DNA of 64,000 nt, taken from the NCBI GenBank assembly GCA_944548615.1, contig OX155967.1:3437722-3501721 (forward strand). The letters are read 5' to 3'. The position numbers and the translations under genes are program-made. Under the pieces are notes generated by a model. The model made no database searches. It worked only from the letters and a program-made list of their open reading frames with translations, and had not been told where the DNA came from. Below, one piece after another: positions 11,890 through 22,465 of this stretch; the stretch's first letter is position 1; every line of letters begins with the position of its first letter. Source of the stretch: Micropterix aruncella. Lineage: Eukaryota; Arthropoda; Insecta; Lepidoptera; Micropterigidae.

Positions 11890-13328
11890 GAGGAGTCGGC
11901 GAACAAAACGATCTAAAAGCGTTTAACTCAATTTTACTAGAGAGGCAAAAACTAAATAGCATGCTTCCGTTTGTTTATTTGTATATTAGTTTTTTTTAGT
12001 CGATACTTGATCGATCGTGGCTAATTTGTACACGATCTAGCAAATACAGGACATAACAAAAAAAACAAATTTTAGTTTAGATTGTTTTGATTGAAATCGG
12101 GATATTTAGATCGCAACTGTATTCATAAACTAGTTTATACCTAGTTTCTATACCTAGTTTCCTACTAGGCATGGTGGGCTATAACTCTCTTAAGTTGCGT
12201 AGAGAAATGCTCGCCATGGCCTACGTTTTCAAGCTGATTAGGGGAAGAGTTGATAATCCTAGCATGCTAGCGAAGGTTTGTCTCTTTGTCCCGGACAATT
12301 ATAATCGTGCTCGCATTCATAATCTATTTGCGGAGCCGTCCTCGCGCACCAACCTAAGTCGATGGAGTCTGCTTACACGAGCTTTGCGGCACATAAATGC
12401 GCTATGTTCGACAGCGCCAGACTTTGATATTTTTACAGCGAGCCCGCATCTCTTCAAGGTGTGGGCATTGCGCTACTTGTTTATGGCAGAATAATATAAA
12501 CTGTTTTCACTCTTATGTACTGTAAGTTTGTAAGTTTTTCTATTCTTAATGCCGGTATTTGTATTTAACGCTTATTTAAACATGTTATGTATGTACTTGT
12601 AAGAATTTTATTTTTTTTGTTTTATATTTATGTGTATTTTGCATATCAACGGATTGGTAGAAACTGTAATGTTGATTTGTTATGAAAATAAATAAATAAA
12701 TAAATAATAAATAAATAAATAAATAAATTATACCGTTTTGATTCTTATTGGTGTTATAAAAACAGGAAATTAAAAATTAAAACATTTAGGCTATTTTTTT
12801 TTATATTTTTACATCGTTACATCTATTAAATCCTTATTTAATGAATATGTCAAAATTTCCTTAAATAATGAATATGTCTTCTTAGAACCGGCGTTGAATA
12901 CGACGCAACCGTAACAAATGTATTTTTTTTCACTATTTACACAAAACCAATTTGCACAGTAACTCACTTTACCGAAGCTATGCTCTAATGTGGATGTTGT
13001 TATATGTAACTTAGGGATACCACAACAAAAACAAGAAAAGGTGCCAAAAAAATATATTTAGACCGTTTTGCAAGAAAACATTTTTACGGTTTAGATCGGA
13101 TTTAGATCATTTTGAAAGAACTTAATTTCAATTTCAAATAATTAACCATTTTCAACTAGCGATAGATTGTTTTGATTGAAATTGGTGATTTCTTCCCTAT
13201 TTTTCTAAGGTTTCTCGTTTTGGTAGTAAATAGTTTTACCAATCGATAGAACAGCCCCAGGCGCACCGATTAAAAACAGCATGTTTTGGTCCAAAACCGA
13301 TTTAGATCGTTTTGTTCGCCGACTCCTC
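11890..13328. mobile_element. Inverted-repeat DNA transposon (GAGGAGTCGGCG family) carrying a LINE
   Basis: The left end GAGGAGTCGGCGAACAAAAC at 11890 is repeated inverted at the right end, finishing at 13328, giving roughly 28-bp terminal inverted repeats. AAAT flanks both sides (a possible 4-bp duplication). Without the LINE inserted at about 12150-12727 the element would be about 0.85 kb. Internal copies of the gatcta/ttttgttc motif (for example near 13070-13100 and 13290) suggest subterminal repeats. There is no transposase, so it is non-autonomous, and the superfamily is not assigned. Confidence 0.7.
12150..12727 (+). mobile_element. Jockey-like LINE 3' end with AAAT tail
   Basis: The 107-residue frame 12171-12494 encodes the C-terminal part of a Jockey-clade ORF2: a YNSLKLRREMLAMAYVFKLIRG segment, then LFVPDNYNRARIHNLF and SLLTRALRHINAL, matching in layout the 226-residue frame at 36557-37237. 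A short 3' UTR and an AAAT/AAATA tail (about 12687-12727) close it. It is 5'-truncated and interrupts the inverted-repeat transposon 11890-13328, so it is the younger insertion. Confidence 0.85.
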
Positions 13329-13498
13329 AAATAGGATAAAACGAATTAACCGCGCGAAGTTTATATGAGGCCCTATTCTCTTACCACTGAAAGTCATACC
13401 CCTTTCGCAGATCTATTAGTATACCTATATGTTTTTTCAAACGAACAATTTGTGTTTCAAACAAATTATGATCCTTTTAGTTCTATGCCAGATTTGAT

Positions 13499-14222
13499 TT
13501 GATCAGGCTTCTTGTATCACGACGTGTTTTGACAGTCTATTTTCTCCAAAATGTTTGCATTCGGTATATCCATGGCCTCAGAAAATTTGACCACATCACG
13601 GAGTACAGAGAGAAGCTTCACTGGCTGTCGACCCGGGAGAAAAGAGACATGCGAGTTCTCTGTATGCTTTTCAAGATCTTGGATGGCGTCGCTCCCAATT
13701 ATCTTACCGGCAGATTTACTGCACTATCGGCTCATGAACGCCCTCTGAGATCAAAAAACAACCTGCTACTCTCTATCCCTAGTCACAGCAGTGACTTCTT
13801 CTCATTCTCTTTCACCGTCCATGGAGCCCGTCTTTGGAATGCTTTGCCGAAAAATGTGAGAACCGCGCCAAGCATAACAACTTTTAAAAACAGACTCAGA
13901 GAGCATTTGAAATCCTCCAGATAAATTCCCTTTCCCCTCCCATCCCCATCCTTTTAAAACTTTAGCGTCCTTATAGGTGTTAGATTATTTTGATGTGGCA
14001 AATCTGTGCCCACAAAGAGTAAAGTATATACTTCTTTCTATCCTCCTCTATTTTATTTGTCATACTCTTTATATAGGTTAAGTTATGTAGTCTACTCGCA
14101 AATAATGTTCTTACAATAGTATAGGTTAGCTCTAAAATATTGCCTGCAGGCAATAGGCTCGCCTTTTCTTAAGAATAAAGAGTTTTATTATTATTATTAT
14201 TATTAATATTATTATTATTACT
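13499..14222 (+). mobile_element. CR1/Jockey-like LINE 3' end with TTA tail
   Basis: The 141-residue frame 13499-13924 is an intact C-terminal ORF2 segment: LREKLHWLSTREKRDMRVL-type helix, FKILDGVAPNYL, then the hallmark FTVHGARLWNALP and a closing FKNRLREHLKSSR before the stop. The 3' UTR ends aataaagagttt and a TTA-repeat tail (about 14187-14222). Related copies lie at 23527-24165 and 32473-33110 (minus) and, split, at 36132-37500 (plus). It has no catalytic part and is a dead truncated copy. Confidence 0.88.
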
Positions 14223-14359
14223 ATTTTCAGCGTGATGTCATCTATACTGCTAATTTCGATATAAAAGCATCAGATTTTGCAAAATTCCTCCAATAACTCT
14301 TTTATATTTTAAACAATTGCTTGCGGAGATTAAAGGGGGGACTCTTACCGCCGCTCCCC

Positions 14360-14377
14360 CCCCCCCCCCCCTCCACT
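14360..14377 (+). repeat. Poly-C run
   Basis: A run of about 17-18 C interrupted only at its border. Such homopolymers are prone to length errors in assemblies; the proline-rich reading frame across it is an artefact. Confidence 0.9.
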
Positions 14378-14779
14378 TTCCACATCCCCTCCCTGATCCC
14401 TCCAGCAAAGGGTTCCGCCGAACGCAAGCGACTTACTAAGAGCTCTGTATTTGGAAAAGTTATAGAGCAACTGTCTGGATTACAAACAAAAATCCATTAT
14501 TATTATTCGAAGTAACCGTTGCTGACATTTTTAATTTTGTTTTCCGTTTTATCCATTTTGGTGTCCAGTTTAAACCACTCAAAGCCTGGGCAAATACTGT
14601 AGCTAATGCGGTAAATGCATCAGTAGGTCGTCCTTGTTTTTAGCATATATCGACAATCGACATTGTGTTAAGAAAAATTAGCAGACTGACGCTAATGTTA
14701 ACTTGTTTAACTATGATGTCACTTGCGCAATATAACATTCGCTAGAACCTACATTCATACGCTTGCATAATAGGGAGTT

Positions 14780-14960
14780 TTCGCGCCCGGCCTCGACCTC
14801 TTGCACTTATTATCGCCCAAAAAAGATTTTTTATGTGTTCAGGCTACATCTATGTATGTTTTCCGTTTCTTCATGCCACCATAACTTCTAAACGTTTAAA
14901 TCGTTAAATCGCTCATCTAAGCATCTTTAATATTATCTCCGAAACTACTTATCAGATTTC
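14780..14960 (+). repeat. Lepidopteran dispersed repeat (tgttttccgtttcttcat family), fragment
   Basis: Shares atgtgttcagg...catctatgtatgttttccgtttctt...ccataacttctaaacg with 20100-20240, 38103-38300 and 50220-50400. The most continuous copy is 38103-38470. There is no ORF. It may be part of a Helitron or other non-autonomous element, but its ends are not visible here. Confidence 0.6.
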
Positions 14961-14969
14961 AAAAATTCT

Positions 14970-15606
14970 TTCATCACTGGAAAGCTTGATTATCGACGCA
15001 TGCATTATCGACACTTGATTATCAACGCATTATTTTTGTGATAGATATTGGTTTTCAATAAGAAATCACCATATTTGTAAATCAAGCCGGAGAAGAATTA
15101 ACTGGTTAGTTGCTTTATCGGCGTGCGCTGAAGAAACGGTTTGATATATGTAAAAATAATATATCACAAAAACATCGGTCTCAAAGAGATCTATAAAAAA
15201 GTCGACGACAGCACATATCCAACTTTTATATTTAAGCTACAATAACTGATTTTATGTCTCAAAAAAGTAAGAAAAATAAGTAGGCAGTGTTTGTTAAAGA
15301 TATTAGCAATATAATAAGAATCCTTATCAAAATAAATATATCCATTATCACGGGTGTTGACTAGAGATAAAATTAGCCATTTACTGTAAATGTTTAGGTG
15401 GTATAGTTATAGAGATATCATGAAAGTAGTAACGAGTAGCGAGGAACAAGACGCGTACGTCTACCAGATAGGTAGCGTGCATCTGAGGGGGAAAATCTTG
15501 CACTATACATATTGTAACGTCTTAAAAGACAAATAAACGCCACCCTACTTAAATTAACAAATCTATTCAGAACTTTACGCGAGGCGAATCCGCGGGCAAC
15601 AGCTAG
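14970..15606 (+). mobile_element. Diverged Helitron copy (family 2)
   Basis: The segment gtcgacgacagcacatatcc...cttttatatttaag...aaaatatatccattatc parallels the interior of the better-preserved family 2 Helitron at 15607-16523. It ends in CAGCTAG at 15600-15606, a valid Helitron 3' terminus, and the next Helitron begins at the very next base. The 5' end is not defined. Confidence 0.55.
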
Positions 15607-16523
15607 TCTATACTAATATTATAAACAGGTAAAGTTTGTGAGTTTGAGAGGTTGTAGGGAATAATCTCTGTATCTACAGAACCGATTTTGAAAATTCTGT
15701 TACCAATATTATAAAGAGGTAAAGATTGTGACGTTGTAGGAAGTAATCTCTGGATCTACTGAACCGATTTAGAAAATTATTTTATTAATAAAAAGCCACG
15801 TTATTTGTGAGTATCATAGGCTGTATATTAATCCGAAAAATGAAAAGACTTTTTCGTGTTAGTCGGATTTGCAAAGTAAGTCGGAGAAAAATCGGGCGAA
15901 TGAAAACGTTTCTTACGAACGCTCGATATATGATTGAGTTCTAGAGAAAAGTTGTAGAGCTTGATAATGCCTACAAAAAAGTCAGTGACAGCATATGTCT
16001 AACTTTTATATTTAAGTCACAAAAAGTAGTTTTTTATATAAAAAAAATAATTTAAATCGTTAGGTCATGTTTATTGGTCATATTATCAACAATTATGAAT
16101 TCTTATCAAAATAAGTAAATTTATCGTCTCAAGTGTTTAAAACAAAAGAGTTTGCCCTTTTCCTGTATATAATTTCCAGAGATAATACGACATAGCTATG
16201 GAACCGCGTTTGTATCTCGGGTTGGAACTCCTGAAAGACAATATATTTTGGTACCAAATAATAACTTTGCATCCAATATATTATACAGAGAGATTTTGAA
16301 CAAATTTTAATAAACATAATTTATTCAATCATATTCACTCATTGGAAACCTGGTAATATAGCCAAATTGGCATGCAAATACATAGGTACAGCAGTTATAA
16401 TATAAGCCTCCTTTTGGCAGTCAGGAAATAAATCATAGCACTCAGTACTAACCGAACCACACTCATAATTTCATCACAAGTAAAAATGTTTACCGCCTAA
16501 CGAAGTGGGCACGGGTTAGCTAG
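15607..16523 (+). mobile_element. Non-autonomous Helitron, family 2, copy 1
   Basis: Begins TCTATACTAATATTATAAAC and ends with a GCC(T/C)AACGAAGTGGGC hairpin followed by CACGGGTTAGCTAG, then a T. TC at the 5' end, a hairpin about 10 nt from a terminal CTAG, and no target duplication or terminal inverted repeat are the defining Helitron features. It has no Rep/helicase ORF, so it moved using an autonomous relative. Copy 2 is at 42107-42853. Confidence 0.82.
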
Positions 16524-16557
16524 TTCTATATAAAACCGTAATAAAAAAATGGTAATG

Positions 16558-16876
16558 TTAAGGGCTCCCTAGACGATCAAGCATGCTTGACAAGCATCGC
16601 GTCGCGGGCTGGGAAGAGATTGTAAACCGCAGGAAAAATGCAAATATTTTTTAAAAATATTTACCAAAAATGCCTAATTTTGTAGTTTATACCAGGGATT
16701 AACATTAATTAGACATAATTGATTGATGAATGACTTGACTCCCTGGTATAAACTACAAAATTAGGCATTTTTGGTAAATATTTTTTAAAAATATTTGAAT
16801 TTTTCCTGTGGTTTACGATCCCCTCCCAGCCCGCGACGCGATGCTTGTCAAGCTTGATCGACTAGGGAGCCCTTAA
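16558..16876. mobile_element. Palindromic TTAA MITE, family 3
   Basis: The 311-bp element at 16562-16872 consists of two arms of about 137 bp (16562-16698 and 16740-16872), roughly 90% or more complementary, around a 41-bp spacer. The ends are GGGCTCCCTAG and CTAGGGAGCCC. TTAA occurs directly outside each end. It has no coding capacity; a single strand would fold into one very long hairpin, so it could also be a source of small RNA. The TTAA duplication suggests piggyBac-type mobilisation. Confidence 0.9.
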
Positions 16877-17407
16877 GAATCAATCCAATATTTTTCTCAG
16901 TGCATAACCACTAGAAGTCGATCGATTTTGCATTTGCTTCGTTGCCACGATTACCCCACTTATATTATGTGGATCTCAGCGCGTCGGCTTCCTCAGCGTG
17001 TGCAATATTGCTTTACAATGGACCTAAATACTTGTGAGTTAGCAGTGAGCGGCGGCATACCGCGATGTCAAGCGCTGCATTTTTGTAAACAATGGCACCT
17101 AACATGATATTCGCGGAAGTGCATTGGCGACCTCTTCTCTAGTAGGAGGTTCTTAAATGCGTTGATAAGAGAAACTGCATAGATGTGTCTGCAAAAAAAT
17201 ACAGTTCATATTCAGGCACTAGAATGAAAGCCTGTTCATAACAGGCTCTTTGCTATGCATAGAAGCCAGATTTTGATTTAAGTTTAGCTGATTCAAAAAA
17301 ACTCTTGTGCCAAAATCGATCTAGGTAGAATTGCTGAAGACAAGGCCAAAATTTTTATGCAATGCAATAATATGTACTTATCTTGCATATTTATTTTTCA
17401 TTTATAC
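16877..17407. other. Unannotated unique-looking interval
   Basis: No TE terminus or coding signature is recognised. A short stem-loop AGCCTGTTCATAACAGGCT lies near 17230. The left boundary is the TTAA MITE, the right the mariner TA duplication. Confidence 0.4.
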
Positions 17408-18735
17408 TACTCTGTCTAAAAAGTACCGGGAATTATTAAATAAAACACACAATTTTCGTTTAATCGTGAATGTTTATTTTATCACCTTCAAAGTAGTCTC
17501 CATTTGATGCAACACACATCCGCCAGCGTTTTTTCCAATCTTCAAAACACTTTTTGTAGGCGTTTTTCGGTACAGCCTTCAATTCCTTCCACGAATTTTC
17601 TTTAATGGACTCTATGGACTCAAAACGGGTACCACGAAGAGGCAATTTTAGTTTTGGGAACAGAAAGAAGTCTGACGGGGCCAAATCTGGTGAATACGGT
17701 GGTTGATCAATTGTATTTGTCGCGTTTTTGGCCTTAAATTCGGTCACAATTGCTGCTCTATGCGACGGTGCATTATCGTCGTGGAAAATCCACGAATTGT
17801 TGATCCACAATTCAGGCCGTTTTTGACGGATTTTCTCACGTAAACGCTTAAAAAACGTACAAAAAAATATTCCTTATTGTCCGTTAGTCCTTCTGGAACG
17901 AATTCGTGATGGACTAAACCGCGAATATCAAAGAAAGCAATGAGCATCACTTTGACTTTTGAACGACTTTGTCGTGGTTTTTTCGGTTTTGGCTCGTCTT
18001 TTGTCCTCCACTCTGATGCCTGTTGACTTGTTTGCATATCAAATTCATAGACCCATGTCTAATCGCCAGTTATAATGCGTTCTATGAATGTGGGATCAGA
18101 ATCGACGCGATCCAGCATGTCTAAAGAAGTTTGTTTGCGGTACTGTTGTTGTAGAAAATTCAACTCCTTTGGAACGAGCCGAGCGGCGATGCGTCTCATG
18201 CCCAATTTATCTACCAAAATCGAGCGAATGGATTCATGATACTTCAGGTTCAGGTCACGTGCTGTCTCTCTTAAGCTAGAATGGCAATTACGGAGAACAA
18301 TTTCCTTGACTTTTTCGATATTTTCGTCTTTTAAAGAGGTCGAAGGTCGCCCGGAACGAGGGTTGTCTTCGACGATCTCTCGGCCCTCCTTGAATGCTTT
18401 GTACCATGTCGTAGATCGGTGTTTTGGATACAACTGATTCACCATAAGCCTTTTCTAACATTTTTAGGGAATTGGCACACGAAAATCCGTTCGCAACACA
18501 AAATTTAAGGCAAACTCTTTGTTCATTACTTTGGTTCATTATGAAAATCATGACGCACTACTAAGGTGTACAATTCAATTGCTGTTCTAATCAAAATGGC
18601 TGACAGTTCGCGCGCATTTTAGGCATAGAGTAAATAAAGACAGTTCTACCAACTTAAGAATTTTTTTCTTTCTTTTAAATCATTAACATAATCTTTTTAA
18701 ATTCTAAATTCCCGAAACTTTTTAGACAGAAGGTA
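17408..18735 (-). mobile_element. Mariner transposon, inactive
   Basis: The 1,324-bp element (17410-18733) has the usual mariner length. Terminal repeats contain CTGTCTAAAAAGT at the left and its inverse at the right (with 1-2 bp differences), and TA flanks both ends. It holds one transposase gene on the minus strand with several breaks. The same element begins copy B of the duplication but is cut there at 28533 by a Harbinger end; the right half (28533-29196) matches base for base apart from a few substitutions. Confidence 0.92.
17460..18551 (-). pseudogene. Mariner transposase pseudogene
   Basis: Starts at the MNQSNEQRVCLKFC helix-turn-helix region (about 18539), shifts frame near 18430-18440, and continues through VNQLYPKHRSTTWYKAFKEGRE...GRPSTS. 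At ITGD the expected glutamate codon before TWVYEFD is TAG (about 18059-18061), so the frame stops next to the first catalytic aspartate. Another frame change lies near 17800. The second and third catalytic motifs are readable (HDDNAPSHRA and PPYSPDLAPSDFFLFP, the DD34D layout). At least three disabling changes rule out activity. Confidence 0.9.
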
Positions 18736-19620
18736 TATATTATAATTAGTAAACTCTGTGCATATATTATTTCTTTATTTACCTAATTATTATTTTTTTT
18801 ATAATGTAAAGTTCTCTTCGACATTTAATTATATTATACCGATGCATACAGTCCATTTTTCAAACATTTTAGTTTAAATTTATTTTAAAAACGCACACCT
18901 TCGAATCACTAACCGTTTTGTAGATTTATAAATATTGTAATAATAAACGAAATGCGTCAGATACTGACCACCTAGGTCTAGTTGGTTGTAGTAGCGATTT
19001 CGCCTCACCTTGGGTAAGCTCGCATATGGATTGAGCTATATTTTTCACTTAATAATATTTGCTTGTAACTATTATGTATCAATCTGTAACTATTATCAAC
19101 AATCTGTATGTCCGATTCTTTTATTTGTACGTTATCTAACAAAATAAATATTTTTTCCACTTTTCAATACTTTATTGTTTTGTTTTCATTTTCCGTTTTT
19201 TTCTATTTTCCCCTTTTTTTTAATAATTTTAATGTAATACACGACTTTATGTTTTTTACACCACAATTGTGTATTTAGATACAGGTCTAAGAAAGCCCGT
19301 TAGGTGTGCATAGCGCCGTTTGTTATTTGATCTGTGTCGCTCTTAAGCTGTTGTCTTTCAATGTTTTATTTCTTTGCGTCACTGACATTTAAACTACATT
19401 TTATGTGTTAATTCAGTAAAGTTTTTGTCAACATAATTTTGTAATCGTGGTCTAGGAATATCCCTGATGTGTATAACGTTATTTTCCGATTATTTTGAAG
19501 TCTTGAATTTTTGGTGACAAAAATATTCGACAAAGCACCTGCTTCGCCTTCTGGTCTGAAACCTCAAGCACCAAAATAATGAAAGACTTTTTATTTCAGA
19601 GCCCCTATATTCTTGTTTGA
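18736..19620. repeat. Unclassified dispersed repeat
   Basis: AT-rich sequence partly matched elsewhere: about 19180-19400 corresponds to the segment that hosts the nested elements at 43060-45000, and about 18985-19010 (ctaggtctagttggttg...gcgatttcgcctca) matches in reverse 59527-59560, probably a LINE 3' UTR fragment. No coding region. Confidence 0.55.
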
Positions 19621-19647
19621 AATTGCCTATCTATGTTTTTTTAGACA

Positions 19648-20007
19648 TTGTATAAAATGTATGAACGTGACACTTATTTAACCTGGTTCGTCGTCCGATA
19701 TAGCCTCTCCTCTAGTAACGACGCGAGTAATACAATGGCAATGAATGGAGAAAGTACTATTAGGCGCTTTGTCTCGCTCACACGAATAATGAGAGATTAT
19801 CGTGGAAGTGTGTCCCGAGTTCTGATGATCACAGCATTGATTATACATGGTATCAGATTGATCAACTCCAAAGTAGGTACTCTAATTTGGCAGGCTTTCC
19901 AAGCCGAAGAAATGCAGGTGGGCCGAATAGATTTGACAGCAAACCAAATAGCAAGTTATTTGGCTTTCTATAATAACATTATTATTTTTTTTATATGGAC
20001 TTATTGA
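19648..20007 (+). other. 119-codon open frame of unknown status (copy A)
   Basis: An uninterrupted frame from ATG to TGA without a recognisable domain. The same frame is preserved without change in copy B at 30111-30470, but since the two copies are nearly identical everywhere this says little about selection. The protein would be hydrophobic at its C-terminus (YNNIIIFFIWTY). No LINE or transposase motif was found in either strand of the segment. It may be a chance frame. Confidence 0.25.
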
Positions 20008-20089
20008 TTATTAAAACCCACTAATTTAACCAATTATAACAATAATGACATTCAAATAGTAGTGCATTCTATCGCTTTTTACACGACTG

Positions 20090-20256
20090 CCCAACAAAAT
20101 AGGAGTGTAATGTGTTCAGGTTTCATCTATGTATCTTTTCTGTTTTTTTATTACACCATAAATTTAAACGCCTAAACCGATTTAGAAGTTTGTGGTATTA
20201 TTAAAATCGTTATGTTACCTCGAGTGTCATTGGGTTCCTTAATTGTCCAAATTTTA
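20090..20256 (+). repeat. Dispersed repeat (tgttttccgtttcttcat family), left part, copy A
   Basis: Left half of the repeat whose uninterrupted form is at 38103-38470. It resumes at about 21845 (tatcaagtaagtagtcgcctaaatgtcc), so the LINE at 20257-21845 was inserted into it. The same arrangement is present in copy B (30553-30719 and 31480 on). Confidence 0.7.
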
Positions 20257-21028
20257 TTTTATTTTATTTTATAGCAAACTTACAGATAGTAAATATATGA
20301 TACTAGTATTTTAAAAACAAATTCGAACGAAACAAATTTACTATCCTATGAATAGTTTGCAATGCTTGCATTACAAATTAGCAGAAATAACATGAACACG
20401 TTGATAGTAGAAAAAAATATAATAAAGCTAATAATAATATAAGGGTAAGAAAAGTAATAATTAAATAAGTTGTTAATAAGGTTGTTTGGATAGAGCAAAA
20501 TAGGAGTATGAGTAATTGGATAATAATATTTATTATACATAATATGATCATCATACATACATCATATAATACAGTTCATTAGGATGGCAGTTAGTGAAAT
20601 CTTAAGAAGTAGGAGATAGGCTAGGTATGATCGAGTCTTTTATTAAATTAATGGAATCATAAAATATATCTAATCCTTTACGCAATTTATCAAAAACGTG
20701 ACACATTCTGGTAAGAGGTCTATTCGACCCGATGTTGTTATTGCAAGCGACAACCGAAAATGTTTGAGAACTCCTCGTTAGTCGCGGTGGCACACGAAAT
20801 TGAACTTTTTCTAGACTAGCTGGGCTGTCTAGTCGATTGTGCAAAAGCTTATGGAGACACGTTATATCAGTTATAAGGATGATTCATGCTACACCGGGCC
20901 GGGGCCGGGCCGGGCCCCGGCCGAGTCGTTTCCAACGTGCTCCGGCCGGGCCAGTCATTCATGCTACACCGGGCGTGACCGGGCCGTTTCCGAGTTTATT
21001 TATCCCACGGCCGTGTCCGCGATAACTA

Positions 21029-21137
21029 GTAGAATAGAATAGAATAGAATAACTTTATTGTGCTATAAAAACATAACTTAATGAATATTACGCTGGTTTT
21101 ATAAAAAAGACAATTTATGCACAAATGGCGAACTTAT
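21029..21137 (-). mobile_element. Short LINE/SINE 3' end nested in the Harbinger MITE
   Basis: An AGAAT-repeat tail (plus-strand view) followed by aactttattgtgctataaaaacat interrupts the Harbinger sequence; taactagt is found on both sides, an 8-bp target duplication, and the uninterrupted sequence is at 28370-28395. The same 3' end occurs in plus orientation at 47879-47942, ending in attct repeats, which defines the family tail. Confidence 0.75.
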
Positions 21138-21226
21138 CTAACTAGTGTTGCGTCCATCTATTTTGGCGATAATAATATTTTTTAATTTCTATTTTCGCTT
21201 GATTGATAAGTGTGTTATTAATGCAA

Positions 21227-21523
21227 TTTTCACAACTTGAGTTGGCAGCTATTGCGATTGCCTTTGAAGACGAAGTATTGGAAACACGAACTGAATCTAA
21301 TAAAAGAAGATGGAGTGTACATCCAGCCTGGAGAAAACGACAATCGGAGGGAGAATTCGCCACGCTCTAAAAGGAATTAATAGATGATGAGAGCAAATTT
21401 TACGGTTATTTTAGGATGTCTAAAGAATGCTTTAGCATATTTCTTGGAAAAATAAAACGTGATTTAACCAAACAAAATTCAAGATTTCTGAAGCATATCT
21501 CTCCCATTGAACGATTAGCAGAC
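21227..21523 (+). pseudogene. Harbinger transposase exon 1, broken copy
   Basis: Reads FSQLELAAIAIA, then RRWSVHPAWRKR, and FRMSKECFSIFLGKIKRDL...ISPIERLA. It matches the minus-strand frame at 27988-28320 with substitutions. A TAA (within cacgctctaaaagg, about 21367-21369) interrupts it after GEFATL, and the sequence diverges after ERLA into the element's other end. The region precedes the catalytic domain, so no enzyme could be made. Confidence 0.85.
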
Positions 21524-21997
21524 CGGAGCCGGGAAAACAATATCCACCTCCATTTCGACGCCGTGCTCCGGACGTGGCACGACCGGTCACGGCCGGAGCA
21601 CGGTCAAGCATGAATTGCTTCATACAAAAGTATACTATAGATATCTGACCGTGTCCCGGCCGGGGCCCGGCCCGGCCCCGGCCCGGTGTAGCATGAATCA
21701 TCCTTTAGTCCTACGTGTTTTTAAGTCTTCTAGGTTGAAGTAAGAAAGCCGCTCTACATAACCTTTCAGAGTATTTCTGAGGCCACATTTGTTCGACAGC
21801 ATACGTGTGAATTTCTTTTGGACTCGTTGAATTCTATCGCTGGTAAATATCAAGTAAGTAGTCGCCTAAATGTCCAAATATCAATAATTTTACATAAATA
21901 TATAAAGGTCTGTTTAAGTACATTCCGGAAATATACAAATATTTATATGGAAAATCCACAAACTACAAATGTTTCATAAAAACATCAATAAAAATAA

Positions 21998-22465
21998 TCC
22001 TACTAATATTATAAACGCGAAAGTTTGTATGTATGTATGGATGTTTGTTACTCTTTCACGCAAAAACTACTGAATGGATTTTGATGAAACTTACAATAAA
22101 GCTTACACATCAGAATAACACATAGGCTATAATTTATAAAGATATAGTGTGAATTATCTAAAATATAACGATAACTGTCAAGTAAGTAGGAAAAAAATCT
22201 AAGAAATTGACATTCGAAATTTAAATTCTATCCTACTATCCTACTATCCTACTAATATTATAAACGCGAATGTTTGTATGTATGTATGGATGTTTGGTAC
22301 TCTTTCACGCAAAAACTACTGAATGGATTTTGATGAAACTTTACAATAATATAGCTTACACATCAGAATAAGACATAGGCTATAATTTATACAGATATAT
22401 GGGTTTCTATCATCATTATCACAATTTTCCATCACCACGCGGGTGAAACCGCTGGGCGCAGCTAG
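21998..22465 (+). mobile_element. LEP-type Helitron, composite, copy A
   Basis: Starts TCCTACTAATATTATAAACG and ends GCGGGTGAAACCGC hairpin, then TGGGCGCAGCTAG followed by T. A second 5' start (after repeated cctactat units, about 22250) lies within it, so one copy inserted into or recombined with another; the first lacks its 3' end. Conserved internal text includes tctttcacgcaaaaactac and gattttgatgaaac. There is no Rep/helicase gene. The copy-B equivalent is 31629-32088. Confidence 0.9.

Larger units (their letters stand above)
20875..21706 (+). mobile_element. PIF/Harbinger MITE with GC-rich inverted ends
   Basis: About 830 bp between AGGATGATTCATGCTACACC at the left and its inverse at the right. 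The termini continue into GC-rich runs (CGGGCCGGGGCCGGGCCGGG type) and the motif TTCATGCTACACCGGGC is repeated about 75 bp further in. The interior carries transposase exon 1 (about 21227-21523, plus strand) joined straight to the opposite subterminal region, so it is an internal-deletion derivative of the element at 27036-28532. Copy B has the empty site at about 31338. A LINE fragment sits inside at about 21029-21135. Confidence 0.9.
20257..21845 (-). mobile_element. Jockey-like LINE 3' end, copy A, split by Harbinger MITE
   Basis: Minus-strand 5'-truncated LINE: ORF2 C-terminus, long AT-rich 3' UTR and a TAAAA-repeat tail (20257-20275). The ORF is interrupted at about 20875 by the Harbinger MITE; the uninterrupted form in copy B (31065-31484) reads FNLEDLKTRRTITDITCLHKLLH...FRVPPRLTRSSQTF...NNNIGSNRPLTRMCHVF, which is characteristic of Jockey-clade ORF2 ends. 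Here only 20602-20874 and 21705-21845 of that frame remain. Confidence 0.88.
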
